Shown here: positions 1 to 7,608 of the stretch, in pieces
How positions within the stretch are numbered: the stretch's first letter is position 1
Layout: each line of letters starts with the position of its first letter
Source of the DNA: an uncultured Lachnospiraceae bacterium
Lineage (GTDB): Bacteria > Bacillota > Clostridia > Lachnospirales > Lachnospiraceae
Direction of reading: 5' to 3'
Length of the DNA: 61,282 nt
NCBI GenBank assembly: GCA_900546495.1
Contig: URDN01000011.1
Coordinates: forward strand, 1 to 61,282
Made by a program: the position numbers and the translations under genes
Notes under the pieces: generated by a model
The model's input: the letters and a program-made list of their open reading frames with translations, nothing else
What the model was told of the DNA's origin: nothing
Databases searched by the model: none

Positions 1-269
1 GGAGCGTCAGCTTCACGATATGCGAATATCGGGTAGAATTGTGGGAGTACAAAGTACGGAACAATTCGTATGGCATCTTTTGACCCCAACATCAATATGA
101 ATGATAATACAAAGTAAATCAGACGTTCGCAATCTACTTTCGCTACTTGCTCATGAAGGCAGTCACTTTGCGGTCTGCATTCACTTTCCAGATGTGTATC
201 ATTCAGATTACTCAAATCTAAAAGATAATGATACCATAATCCACATTTTTTGTTAACAGGAGATTCTGC
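1..269. other. Left-edge region without a clear gene
   Basis: Two short plus-strand frames run in from the left edge and stop near 83 and 100, so the 3' end of a neighbouring gene may lie here, but neither peptide is recognisable. From about 126 to 180 there is a copy of a short imperfect repeat that recurs near 3530 and 53123. The last bases before 270 carry the AACAGGAG ribosome binding site of the next gene. Confidence 0.3.
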
Positions 270-773
270 ATGATTGCATTAAAAATAACCGATATCGGCA
301 CCTTTATCAACAAATTATTAAAAGACGGCATGTGCGACCACTTCCTTTTACAGGAGGCAGTCATTACACAGGCAGCAACCTTTTCGATTGACGGTTCCCT
401 TCAGGCAGATTATTTCGATCCTGAGGAAACAGAAAACCTTCAGTTACAGAATCTGTCCTATGTGCCATTTTCTCTGATGCGTCCACACTGTCTGAAACTG
501 ATGCAGGGCAAAAAAAAACCTCTTTATTTTAAATTTGTGTTTCTCCTCTCTCCGTCCAATCAGTTAAAAACCATAGAACGCACAGGTACTTCCTTTTTAC
601 CGGAAGATATCAGTGGCATGTATCTGCATTTCACTTACAAAAATGAAACCCTGACCTGTACCACCGGAATCTCCTACCGGAAATTTTCTCTGGATAAGAC
701 ACTGGATCAGGAATGGGATCGCTTAGTTCCTGTCTTTCTTCGTAAAAATGGCATTGCGGCAGAACCTGTCTGA
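270..773 (+). CDS. DUF5721 family protein
   Basis: A 167-residue soluble protein that I recognise by overall pattern as DUF5721, a family of unknown function typical of Lachnospiraceae. It opens with MIALKITDIGTFINKLL and contains the run SYVPFSLMRPHCLKLMQGKK in the middle; there are no membrane segments, signal peptide or catalytic motifs. The start is supported by AACAGGAG ten bases upstream. The N-terminal half has alternating hydrophobic beta-strand character. The gene stands alone on the plus strand and ends inside its own terminator hairpin, so it is probably transcribed as a unit with whatever lies left of the window. Function unknown; the family assignment comes from memory of the sequence pattern. 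Confidence 0.75.
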   Translation: MIALKITDIGTFINKLLKDGMCDHFLLQEAVITQAATFSIDGSLQADYFDPEETENLQLQNLSYVPFSLMRPHCLKLMQGKKKPLYFKFVFLLSPSNQLKTIERTGTSFLPEDISGMYLHFTYKNETLTCTTGISYRKFSLDKTLDQEWDRLVPVFLRKNGIAAEPV

Positions 774-792
774 AAGTACTGCCGCATTTTTT
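755..792 (+). terminator. Rho-independent terminator of the DUF5721 gene
   Basis: TGCGGCAG and CTGCCGCA form an eight-pair stem followed by ATTTTTTATTTT. The left arm lies inside the last codons of the gene, so the stop codon sits in the loop. Confidence 0.8.
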
Positions 793-893
793 ATTTTCCT
801 TAACAGCTTACCTTTCATCGAAGCACCCAAACAGTCTGTAGGGCATTTTTTTACCACACAAGTTTGTTACTCACTTCTGCCATTCTCTCTGCT

Positions 894-1358
894 CTAGCAC
901 TGCTTTCCAATCTCACGCAGCATCAGCACTGCCATTCCGATAAACACGCAAAAATCAGCAATGTTAAAAATCAGTTTTTTCAAAAACGGAATCGGAACTT
1001 TAAACTGTACATAATCCGTCACATATCCATGTAGAAAACGTTCCAGCAGATTGGCAAGACCACCACCAAGGATCAGTGCCAGACCCGTTTTTAAAGCACT
1101 TTTTCCTTTCAATGTCATTGCCAGAAGAAACATGATCGTAAGAATACTGATAATACCGATTCCGATCCCTTTGACAAGCTGTGGCTTTTTCTCCAGCGTA
1201 TTATTTGCCATTCCTTCATTATGATATTTACGCAGGCAGATCGGAAGTCTGCCTGCCTCCCGTTTTTCATTTGTTGCAAAATTTTTATTCACCCGACGGC
1301 GAATCCAAAATTCTGCTGCGCAGATTGCTACGATGATTCCAACATAGATCATACCCAT
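894..1358 (-). CDS. Signal peptidase II-like membrane protein with a substituted catalytic Asp
   Basis: A 154-residue membrane protein related to LspA, the aspartic peptidase that removes prolipoprotein signal peptides. The family core is visible at residues 97-141: a GGGLANLLERF segment followed by a FNIADF segment. In LspA the first motif ends in Asp-Arg and the second contains the other catalytic Asp. Here the first Asp is Glu106, while Asp135 is kept. The N-terminal part also departs from LspA: one helix at 3-18, a long basic loop at 20-62 and then helices at 63-83, 88-104 and 128-147. It lies 55 bases downstream of the LarC-like gene and is probably co-transcribed with it. It may be a catalytically altered or inactive paralogue; a housekeeping lspA is expected elsewhere. 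The start is supported by AAGGAGAG. Confidence 0.7.
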   Translation of the reverse strand: MGMIYVGIIVAICAAEFWIRRRVNKNFATNEKREAGRLPICLRKYHNEGMANNTLEKKPQLVKGIGIGIISILTIMFLLAMTLKGKSALKTGLALILGGGLANLLERFLHGYVTDYVQFKVPIPFLKKLIFNIADFCVFIGMAVLMLREIGKQC

Positions 1359-1413
1359 ATCTCTCCTTTCTTATGTCTGTTTCCTTACTTATTACTAAGA
1401 AGTCCTCCCAAAT

Positions 1414-2955
1414 CTAATACAATTCTTTTTCCAGACGGCGGTATACTTCCCGAAATGGCAGATGCTGTTCCCTGGCAATTGCTGCCACACTTTCGTATTC
1501 CAGGGTCGGTACTTCGCCATTTTTCTTTTTCATAGTTTTTACCGCCACATCGCCCAGAGAAGTCTGCTCTGTTGATTTTCTGCGCGATAGAATCGTACGC
1601 TGCATCAGGCCCCTGCGAATACCGATGGTCGTGGTCTCCTCAAAAATGATATCCTCTAAACGCTCTCGATCCTCCGGGCGGCATAAAACTGTCAACATAT
1701 AAGCCGGGCGGTTCTTTTTCATATAAATTGGAAGATAGCAGGCATCCAAAGCACCATTTTCCATCAGACGCTCCATTGTGTAACCAAGCACCTCACCGCC
1801 ACAATCATCAATGTTGCACTCCAGTTTCCAGATTTTATCCGGTGTCGTTGTGTCTGTGCAGACAATGTCCTCTGCCAACTCAAATTTCGGGATATGATCC
1901 AGTTTTCCAACTCGTTCAAGATGAGACATCAGATCATCTTCCGCTGTTTCAGATTCCGTCAGTGGCTCATCTTCTATTTCTTTCATTTCCGGCAATGAAT
2001 CTTCTGTTTCTTCTAAACTCTCATTATTCAATTCTTTCGGACACACTTCTTCTGCTTCTTTTAAAATATCATCTTGTGACTCTTCTGCCTGAATTTCATC
2101 CGATTTCTTTTCTGGTGCAACCTGACTGATAATGCTTTCCTCTAAAAATTCCAGATCATCATCCCAGTCAGAATTCTGCTCCGGTGCTTCCGTAACAATC
2201 TCTGTATTCTCTTTCTCAGAAACTGGAGATTCTTGCAAAATATGCTCCTGCTCAGCTTCCTTTTCCAAAAAATCAGCTATTCCATTCTTCTCAGTATTTC
2301 CGTCTTCAAGCACCATGATTCGCAGCACGCCATTACTTCCATCAGACGATGTACCGCGACCGGTTCCAATCTTGCTGACATGATACTCCTCCGGCAGATG
2401 ATCGGACGTACGGCACGCTGCCAGAAAAGCAGCTCCCTCCGGTGTCACCCATGCACTGTCACATTCCATACGGTGCATAGCGATCTCAGCCCCCATCAAA
2501 ATATATAATGTCTCCGGAAGTGGCACCGACACCGGTTCATGATCAATATAAATCTGTCCATATCCATCATAAACGATCGGGCAGATGATCGTATCTGCTT
2601 CCAGACGTTCCATACAGATAGACGCTGTCAGCATAGCGATTACTTCATCATAATCCTTTTCCTGAAACTCCACATGTGCAATATTCACTCTCTGCACTGC
2701 TGCCTTTGCGTGAAGCCAGATATCATATGCACGCTGAAAAAGTTCCTCTGCTCCCCCCTGGAGTGCAAAATCTTTGATTTTCCTTGGCAGTTTGCGGATC
2801 ATCGCTGCCTTTACCTCTGCCGGGCAGTTCAGGGCAAGCAGCTGGTCTACTGTCGCTTTCGCCTGTGTCTGTTCCGGCATCAGATTTAACAATGCCTCAA
2901 CCATCATTTTGGCACTCAGTCCCTCATAGCATTGTATGTATATTGTCTTTCCCAT
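1414..2955 (-). CDS. Divergent LarC-like protein (nickel-pincer cofactor family) with long acidic linker
   Basis: A 513-residue homologue of LarC, which inserts nickel into the pyridinium pincer cofactor of lactate racemase. The C-terminal half (about 373-513) is well conserved, with NIDDCGGEVLGYTMERL, a MKKNRPAYMLTVLCRPED stretch and ETTTIGIRR. The N-terminal half is eroded: the usual SGDM near the start is SAKM, and the HFHE signature reads VEFQE, so expected His ligands are missing. Between them is an insertion of roughly 150 residues (about 220-370), mostly Glu, Asp and Ser. In lactobacilli LarC is produced by a programmed frameshift between two halves; here it is one frame. No larA, larB or larE is nearby. 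A role in nickel-cofactor chemistry is therefore uncertain. The start is backed by CGGAGGAAAG. Confidence 0.7.
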   Translation of the reverse strand: MGKTIYIQCYEGLSAKMMVEALLNLMPEQTQAKATVDQLLALNCPAEVKAAMIRKLPRKIKDFALQGGAEELFQRAYDIWLHAKAAVQRVNIAHVEFQEKDYDEVIAMLTASICMERLEADTIICPIVYDGYGQIYIDHEPVSVPLPETLYILMGAEIAMHRMECDSAWVTPEGAAFLAACRTSDHLPEEYHVSKIGTGRGTSSDGSNGVLRIMVLEDGNTEKNGIADFLEKEAEQEHILQESPVSEKENTEIVTEAPEQNSDWDDDLEFLEESIISQVAPEKKSDEIQAEESQDDILKEAEEVCPKELNNESLEETEDSLPEMKEIEDEPLTESETAEDDLMSHLERVGKLDHIPKFELAEDIVCTDTTTPDKIWKLECNIDDCGGEVLGYTMERLMENGALDACYLPIYMKKNRPAYMLTVLCRPEDRERLEDIIFEETTTIGIRRGLMQRTILSRRKSTEQTSLGDVAVKTMKKKNGEVPTLEYESVAAIAREQHLPFREVYRRLEKELY

Positions 2956-3266
2956 TTATCTTTCCTCCGGTTCTTGAATCTTTCCCTCCCGTGGAGGTGG
3001 AAAACATCTCTTATCTATGAAATTGCTCCGCTGATATCTTCTGGTTATTCACCATCTATCGTGTTGGAAATCATTTCACCTCTGATGTATTCTGTTAAGA
3101 TACAGTATAAAATAAAACTGGAAAAAATACCATTGCTTTCTGCTATTAGATCATTCTCGCCTGTTCGCGCAAAATTCTTATATTATTAAATTCCTATCAT
3201 ATCTTAAATTCTTATCATACTGCAATTTCACCAGTTATCATGCAGTCTCACAACAAATTTCACCCT

Positions 3267-3466
3267 GATTACTTTTTGGTCATATGAATTATGCACAATT
3301 TATTTTCCAATTTTCATAAATCATTGTGAACACTTGTATCTACACATTTGCTATTATAATAACTGTAAAAACCCCCAATACATTATAAGTTTTTTGCTAC
3401 CCCCATAGTAAAAAATACCTTCTCCTTAAAAGACAGCCGTTCGGATTTGGCTGTCTTTTTATTTTG
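3267..3466 (+). repeat. 200-bp repeat module, copy 1
   Basis: Begins with GATTACTTTTTGGTC and runs through a conserved ATTGTGAACA box, an extended -10 (TGCTATTATAAT), a C-rich transcript region and an intrinsic terminator. The other two copies lie at 5526-5726 and 5998-6197. The promoter-to-terminator part is nearly identical in all three, while the segment between GGTC and ATTGTGAACA varies, which suggests selection on the transcript and promoter. Confidence 0.85.
3366..3460 (+). ncRNA. C-rich small RNA, copy 1
   Basis: Predicted ~95-nt transcript starting just after TATAAT (3355-3360). It contains CCCCC in a single-stranded 5' part, a ten-pair hairpin at 3390-3415 (TTTTTTGCTA/TAGTAAAAAA) that displays CCCCCA in its loop, the anti-Shine-Dalgarno-like string CCTTCTCCTT (3418-3427), and a terminator whose stem is AAAGACAGCC/GGCTGTCTTT followed by T residues. 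There is no open reading frame with a ribosome binding site. C-rich loops and anti-SD strings are the seed type used by several Firmicute trans-acting small RNAs, so translational repression is the likely mode; targets are unknown. Confidence 0.72.
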
Positions 3467-3600
3467 CAATTTTTCAGAACACCAAGAATTCTTTTTACAG
3501 TTATTGAAAAGAGCTTCCGTAAAGCGGACATTCGCTGCTTGCTCATGAACACTGTCACTTTGCTTATTCTGCATTTATCTTTTGCGAATGTACGTATCTT

Positions 3601-5292
3601 CTAATTTCCCCGCAAACGGCTCAACGCCTGATATACTTCCAACATTCCATACCCATACACCGAATTGGGATATGTCCGGTCTTCATCCCGCACCGCTCCG
3701 CGGATCAGCAAATTTTTCAAATCCGTCGTATTCAGATACAACATATTATTTTCCACAATTCCCCATTGAAAAAGCTGAGCGCAGGCACCGGCAGTCAGCG
3801 CTGCACTGATACTTGTACCGCTGCGAAGTTCATAGCGGTCCCGAAGCACAGGTCCCAGTACATTTACTCCCGGCGCGACAATATCCGGTTTCACCGCATC
3901 CAGACTGGAAAATCCTCTGCCGGAATCCGGGTCAATACTTCCTCCGATCGCCTGATACGCTCCGGTGGTGATCGCCACCCGCGACATTCCCGGCATCGTG
4001 ACGGTCGTGTTTGGATCAGACCTCAGGAAAAATACTTCTCCACTCAACAGTTGCGACAGCGGAAGCCAGCAAAATATATTTCCACTCAGCACAAAATCTG
4101 CATACAATTCCACCGTCCAGATTCCACTGAGCGGTCGTTCAAACCGCAGCATAATCAGCTGCATGCTGTTTCTAGTTCCCACAATGGCATATTCTGCCGT
4201 TAATTTTGTTTTTTCAAACAAAAACACATATTCCTGCCGTTCTTCCGGACGCACCACGGTCTTCGGGAACCGTTCTCCGGTAGGCGATACGACCGACAAT
4301 TCGTAAATCTCCGGAACCATCGTCCAGATTTCCATCTGAAAACCTTCCAGATTACTGCCAACGGACAATTCAATACTCTCAACCGCGCCCTCTGTCATTC
4401 TCTTTTTCTGATAGTGCCGCCGCTGATTCGCCGCATTTCCTGCTGCCACAACAACTGCCCGCTGCCGTCTTCGTCCAAACTCATCACACTGGATCGCCAA
4501 CGGTTCATCACCGACATGATTTCCCAGTCCGCTTCCCATACCAACACATAATACCAACGGCATCCTCCGCTCATATGCAAAACGGTTCAGCCATCTGATT
4601 CCCATCATCAGATCATTTTCCTGATAACATTCCTGTCCCTGTGGAATAAAATAATAATCCCGCAGATATAGTTTCGCCTGTTTACATTTTACAACTGCAA
4701 TCTGAGCTAACGGTGCTGCTCCCGAAAAATCTGCCGTGCCATCTGTGCTTCCACATGCCACACCTGCCAGAAATGTACCATGTCCGTTTTCATCCTGTTC
4801 CGGCACAATCTCCCGCGGGCGTTCTGACCGCAGTGCTTCATTGATCTGTTCCTCTCCATAAAATGCCCCGTAAACCATCCCATTCGGCGGTGTTCCATCT
4901 TCCACCGTCTGATCCCAGATACCAACAATCCGTGTCGTTCCATCTGCATTTCGAAAAGCCGGATGTTCATACGTAATTCCCGTATCAACAAATCCGATCA
5001 AAACCCCCTGCCCCTGTAGATCCAGTGCTGATGGATTCTGTAAACGCAAAATCCCGCTGACTTCCAGCGCGGTCATATCCATCGGCACCAGACAATGCGG
5101 GATCGTCAGATACGGATAATCCACCAGATTCAGCTCCGGTGCACGCTCCCTGCTGTAAAATCCAATGTCATACGTATTGTCCACCTGTAAGATACATTCC
5201 GGATCTCCCAGTGGATACCCACCGATATAATCAATGATCAGATCATAATAATCATTCGAATAAATCACATTTTTGCAAATATTATCGTCCAT
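3601..5292 (-). CDS. Subtilisin-like serine protease (S8 family, Csp-like)
   Basis: A 563-residue S8 peptidase without signal peptide or membrane anchor. The catalytic triad is intact: Asp in GFVDTGITYEHP, His in DENGHGTFLAG and Ser in RSGTSISAALTAGA. A large beta-rich insertion sits between the His and Ser blocks, as in the Clostridium Csp germination proteases and related 560-residue Lachnospiraceae proteins. The N-terminal ~90 residues, starting MDDNICKNVIYSNDYYDLII, look like a short propeptide. Only a weak GAGAAAAG lies before the start. A sporulation/germination role is plausible from family membership but no spore gene is adjacent. The gene is flanked by copies 1 and 2 of the small-RNA repeat. 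Confidence 0.85.
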   Translation of the reverse strand: MDDNICKNVIYSNDYYDLIIDYIGGYPLGDPECILQVDNTYDIGFYSRERAPELNLVDYPYLTIPHCLVPMDMTALEVSGILRLQNPSALDLQGQGVLIGFVDTGITYEHPAFRNADGTTRIVGIWDQTVEDGTPPNGMVYGAFYGEEQINEALRSERPREIVPEQDENGHGTFLAGVACGSTDGTADFSGAAPLAQIAVVKCKQAKLYLRDYYFIPQGQECYQENDLMMGIRWLNRFAYERRMPLVLCVGMGSGLGNHVGDEPLAIQCDEFGRRRQRAVVVAAGNAANQRRHYQKKRMTEGAVESIELSVGSNLEGFQMEIWTMVPEIYELSVVSPTGERFPKTVVRPEERQEYVFLFEKTKLTAEYAIVGTRNSMQLIMLRFERPLSGIWTVELYADFVLSGNIFCWLPLSQLLSGEVFFLRSDPNTTVTMPGMSRVAITTGAYQAIGGSIDPDSGRGFSSLDAVKPDIVAPGVNVLGPVLRDRYELRSGTSISAALTAGACAQLFQWGIVENNMLYLNTTDLKNLLIRGAVRDEDRTYPNSVYGYGMLEVYQALSRLRGN

Positions 5293-5525
5293 ACTTTTCT
5301 CAGAAAGCTTTTATCTATAAGTTATGCAAAGAAAAACTTTTTTGTTTCTTCTTATTCTTCCCAGCATCTCTGCTATCTGCCAAAGGATAGATCATTCACT
5401 GTCTATGATGTTGTACATTTAAAGTGTAAAACACGCTTCATCTAATTCTACTGAATATTCGCGATAGAAGTAAAAAGTCTCCTTAATTTAGCTCAATCAT
5501 GCAAAATCACAGCAGATTCTAAAGT

Positions 5526-5726
5526 GATTACTTTTTGGTCTTATAAAATTTGTATAGTTTTTTCCTGAATTTTTATGAATGATTGTGAACACTTACGTGC
5601 ACACATTTGGTATTATAATAACTGTAAAAACCCCAATACATTATAAGTTTTTTGCTACCCCCATAGTAAAAAATACCTTCTCCTTAGAAGACAGCCGTTC
5701 GGATTTGGCTGTCTTTTTATTTTGTC
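5526..5726 (+). repeat. 200-bp repeat module, copy 2
   Basis: Same layout as copy 1, with GATTACTTTTTGGTC at the left, ATTGTGAACA, TGGTATTATAAT and the terminator. The first C run has four rather than five C residues, and the base string before the terminator reads CCTTAGAAGACAG. Confidence 0.85.
5625..5723 (+). ncRNA. C-rich small RNA, copy 2
   Basis: Predicted transcript following TATAAT at 5614-5619. The CCCCCA-loop hairpin, the CCTTCTCCTT string and the GACAGCC/GGCTGTC terminator are preserved exactly. A minus-strand reading frame (5655-5897) reads through its antisense strand but its tail is just the complement of this RNA. Confidence 0.72.
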
Positions 5727-5727
5727 T

Positions 5728-5897
5728 TTTTGTAGTCCAAACTCCTGATATAGCTTCTGGTGATAAGTTACATCTTGGACTGCTTTAACAATATCCATAA
5801 AACGATTCAACCGCACTAATATTTCGCTCAATCTTCCCCTTCGGTCCTCGCCTTCCCGCTCTGCTTTTTCTCTGATTTCTGCTCCCAAACTATACAT
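5728..5897 (-). pseudogene. Remnant resembling the C-terminus of an Rpn/PD-(D/E)XK nuclease-family protein
   Basis: About 57 residues beginning MYSLGAEIREKAEREGEDRR and ending near KAVQDVTYHQKLYQEFGLQ, preceded by AGAGAAGG. The charged helical stretch and the final EYxxKLxxEFGL-like ending resemble the tails of Rpn family recombination-promoting nucleases, which are common in gut Firmicutes. No nuclease domain is present. The frame then runs into the antisense of small-RNA copy 2, consistent with truncation. Family assignment is tentative. Confidence 0.4.
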
Positions 5898-5997
5898 AGT
5901 TTTAACCTTCTCTTCTCTTTTGCATGCAAACTTATTTTATGTTTCTTTTTGCCAAAATTGGTCCTTCCTGTGCAATTATTACAAAGCTTTTAAAACT

Positions 5998-6197
5998 GAT
6001 TACTTTCTGGTCTTATAAAAATTGTATAGTTTTTCTGTGATTTTTTATGAATGATTGTGAACACTTATGCACGTACATTTGCTATTATAATAACTGTAAA
6101 AACCCCCAATACATTATAAGTTTTTTGCTACCCCCATAGTAAAAAATACCTTCTCCTTAAAAAGACAGCCGTTCGGATTTGGCTGTCTTTTATTTTT
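5998..6197 (+). repeat. 200-bp repeat module, copy 3
   Basis: Begins GATTACTTTCTGGTC; then matches copies 1 and 2 through ATTGTGAACA, TGCTATTATAAT and the terminator. It lies only about 270 bases from the end of copy 2, in direct orientation. Confidence 0.85.
6097..6195 (+). ncRNA. C-rich small RNA, copy 3
   Basis: Predicted transcript after TATAAT at 6086-6091. Identical seeds to copy 1: CCCCC in the 5' part, CCCCCA in the hairpin loop, CCTTCTCCTT before the terminator stem. Direct orientation and strong core identity with the other two copies support a multicopy regulatory RNA family. Confidence 0.72.
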
Positions 6198-6316
6198 ATA
6201 AAAAACACTATGTTGTATCTGATTTTCTTACAAGAATTGCATTTAATATGACATCGACTGAATTTCTTGATTTCCCAGAATTAAATGTCTACTGCTTTGA
6301 AGAAGATACAGAAGAT
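6194..6316 (+). pseudogene. Orphan 3' gene fragment
   Basis: An open frame with no plausible start reads roughly HYVVSDFLTRIAFNMTSTEF and ends in an acidic tail (CFEEDTED) at a TAA. An internal ATG at 6248 would give only 23 residues and has no ribosome binding site. It looks like the truncated C-terminus of an unidentified protein cut by the repeat module. Confidence 0.25.
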
Positions 6317-6323
6317 TAAAAAT

Positions 6324-6372
6324 AAAAAAGTTTTACTTATCAGTTGTTATTACTGTTGAGTAAAACTTTTTT
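6324..6372. terminator. Bidirectional terminator
   Basis: AAAAAAGTTTTACT and AGTAAAACTTTTTT form a long stem with a ~21-base loop. The A and T runs make it usable from either side; on the minus strand it would end the YitT gene transcript. Confidence 0.75.
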
Positions 6373-6418
6373 AAATTTAAAACTATCGTTTTTCATATAT
6401 TATAAACGCCAAACGCTG

Positions 6419-7273
6419 CTATTCTATCGCAGTCTTCTTAATATGTTTTCCGATGATCTCAGACACGTCACTGACCGTAATAAATGCAGATGTATCAACT
6501 TCTTTGATCAAACGTTTCAATTCATAGATTTCCAGACGATTCAATACGCAATACAATACGACTTTCTTTCCACTAATCAGGCCTTCGCCCTCCAGCATTG
6601 TCACAGTTCTGCCTAATTTCTGGTAAATCTGGTCCGCAATCTCTTTTCCCTCATCAGTAATGATCATAGCCGCTTTCGCCTGCTCAAGACCTGTTTCCAC
6701 TTTGTCAATAATCTTTGATGTAATAAAATAAGTAAGAAGGCTGTACATTGCGCGGTCAAATCCAAAAAGCAGTGCAGCTACAATATAAATAATCACATTA
6801 AAAATCAGCACCGTCTGTCCCACCGGGAACTTGAATTTGCGGTTCAGCAAAATTGCCACTGTTTCCGTCCCATCCAGACAGCCGCCAAATCGAATGACCA
6901 GGCCGACACCGGCTCCAAGGATCACACCACCAAAACATACCGCCAGCAAATACTGATCTGTCGCATTCACCCACGGCGCAAATACTTCCAAAAATATGGA
7001 AAACATCGCCATAGCATAGCCGGATTTTATGATAAATGTCACACCAAGTTTTCGGGAACCAATCAGAAGAAATGGAATGTTCAGAACAATGGTCAGAATA
7101 CTTAACGGGATATGAGTCAGATTATTTACCATGATGCCGATACCAATGACACCGCCATCCAAGATCGTGCAGGGCACCAAAAATTCTTCAATGGCAAATG
7201 CAGCAATGGCAGATCCTACGGTCAACATCAGAAAATCTAAAAACAGTCGCATTTTCGGGTTCAATTCTCTCAT
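6419..7273 (-). CDS. YitT family membrane protein (DUF161/DUF2179)
   Basis: A 284-residue protein with the YitT architecture: about five to six transmembrane segments in residues 10-175 followed by a soluble DUF2179 ferredoxin-like domain (about 205-275, including AAMIITDEGKEIADQIYQKL and GRTVTMLEGEGLISGKKVVL). The hallmark GGVIGIGIMVN and GAGVGLVIRFGGCLDGTE glycine-rich segments are present. Family members are putative transporters; substrate is unknown for most. The start is supported by AAAGGAGAAA. It is transcribed alone, ending at the hairpin around 6350. Confidence 0.85.
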   Translation of the reverse strand: MRELNPKMRLFLDFLMLTVGSAIAAFAIEEFLVPCTILDGGVIGIGIMVNNLTHIPLSILTIVLNIPFLLIGSRKLGVTFIIKSGYAMAMFSIFLEVFAPWVNATDQYLLAVCFGGVILGAGVGLVIRFGGCLDGTETVAILLNRKFKFPVGQTVLIFNVIIYIVAALLFGFDRAMYSLLTYFITSKIIDKVETGLEQAKAAMIITDEGKEIADQIYQKLGRTVTMLEGEGLISGKKVVLYCVLNRLEIYELKRLIKEVDTSAFITVSDVSEIIGKHIKKTAIE

Positions 7274-7608
7274 TCAGATTTCTCCTTTTTTAATCTAGTT
7301 ATTTTGTTACTTTCCTTTTTCTCTGCTTACCATTCTACTCAGGCAGCCAGACAAACATCCTCATTCTTCTTACTGAATCAAAGTAAAAACAGAGGACTTA
7401 ATTGGTCTAAAAATGGCAGGGGAAATAAGCACCTTTGCTCTTTCTCCTGCCATGTTTCCTCTCTGCTTATTGTTCTTCGCAATGGAAGCAGGGATTTAAA
7501 TATTCAAATGAAATATACAAATAAGAATTTTCTTGTATCAAATTCAAGAAGCATTCCTCTCTTAACACTCAGTTAATTAAGATTATTATGTATCATTACC
7601 TTAATTTC
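7274..7608. other. Intergenic region between yitT-like gene and clpX
   Basis: 335 bases containing the clpX terminator at 7408-7452 and presumably the promoter of the YitT gene. A 90-codon plus-strand frame crosses it but has no ribosome binding site and spans the hairpin, so I do not call it. Confidence 0.5.
7408..7452 (-). terminator. Terminator downstream of clpX
   Basis: On the minus strand TGGCAGGAGAAA pairs with TTTCCCCTGCCA, followed by TTTTTA. It lies about 160 bases past the clpX stop codon. Confidence 0.65.

Larger units (their letters stand above)
2956..3600. other. Gene-free interval holding small-RNA copy 1
   Basis: This 645-base AT-rich stretch separates two minus-strand genes. 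Its right half carries the first copy of the 200-bp repeat/small-RNA module and, near 3530-3590, an imperfect copy of the repeat seen at the left edge of the window. I see nothing convincing in 2956-3266 apart from AT-rich upstream sequence for the LarC-like gene. Confidence 0.6.
5293..6418. other. Gene-poor interval with two small-RNA copies and gene remnants
   Basis: Over 1.1 kb without an intact gene. It contains repeat copies 2 and 3, a minus-strand remnant resembling the C-terminus of Rpn-type nucleases between them, a short orphan plus-strand frame after copy 3, and a terminator at 6324-6372. The mixture suggests an insertion-prone site that has accumulated debris. Confidence 0.6.

Noticed and set aside
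3383..3574. A 63-codon minus-strand frame over small-RNA copy 1
   Set aside because: Its C-terminal half is simply the complement of the repeated RNA and terminator; homologous frames in copies 2 and 3 do not agree.
3267..6197. The three repeats as a CRISPR array or insertion sequence
   Set aside because: Repeats are 200 bp, unevenly spaced, and contain promoter and terminator, with no transposase and no spacer pattern.
7304..7576. A 90-codon plus-strand frame upstream of clpX end
   Set aside because: It runs through the clpX terminator hairpin, has no ribosome binding site and no similarity that I can see.
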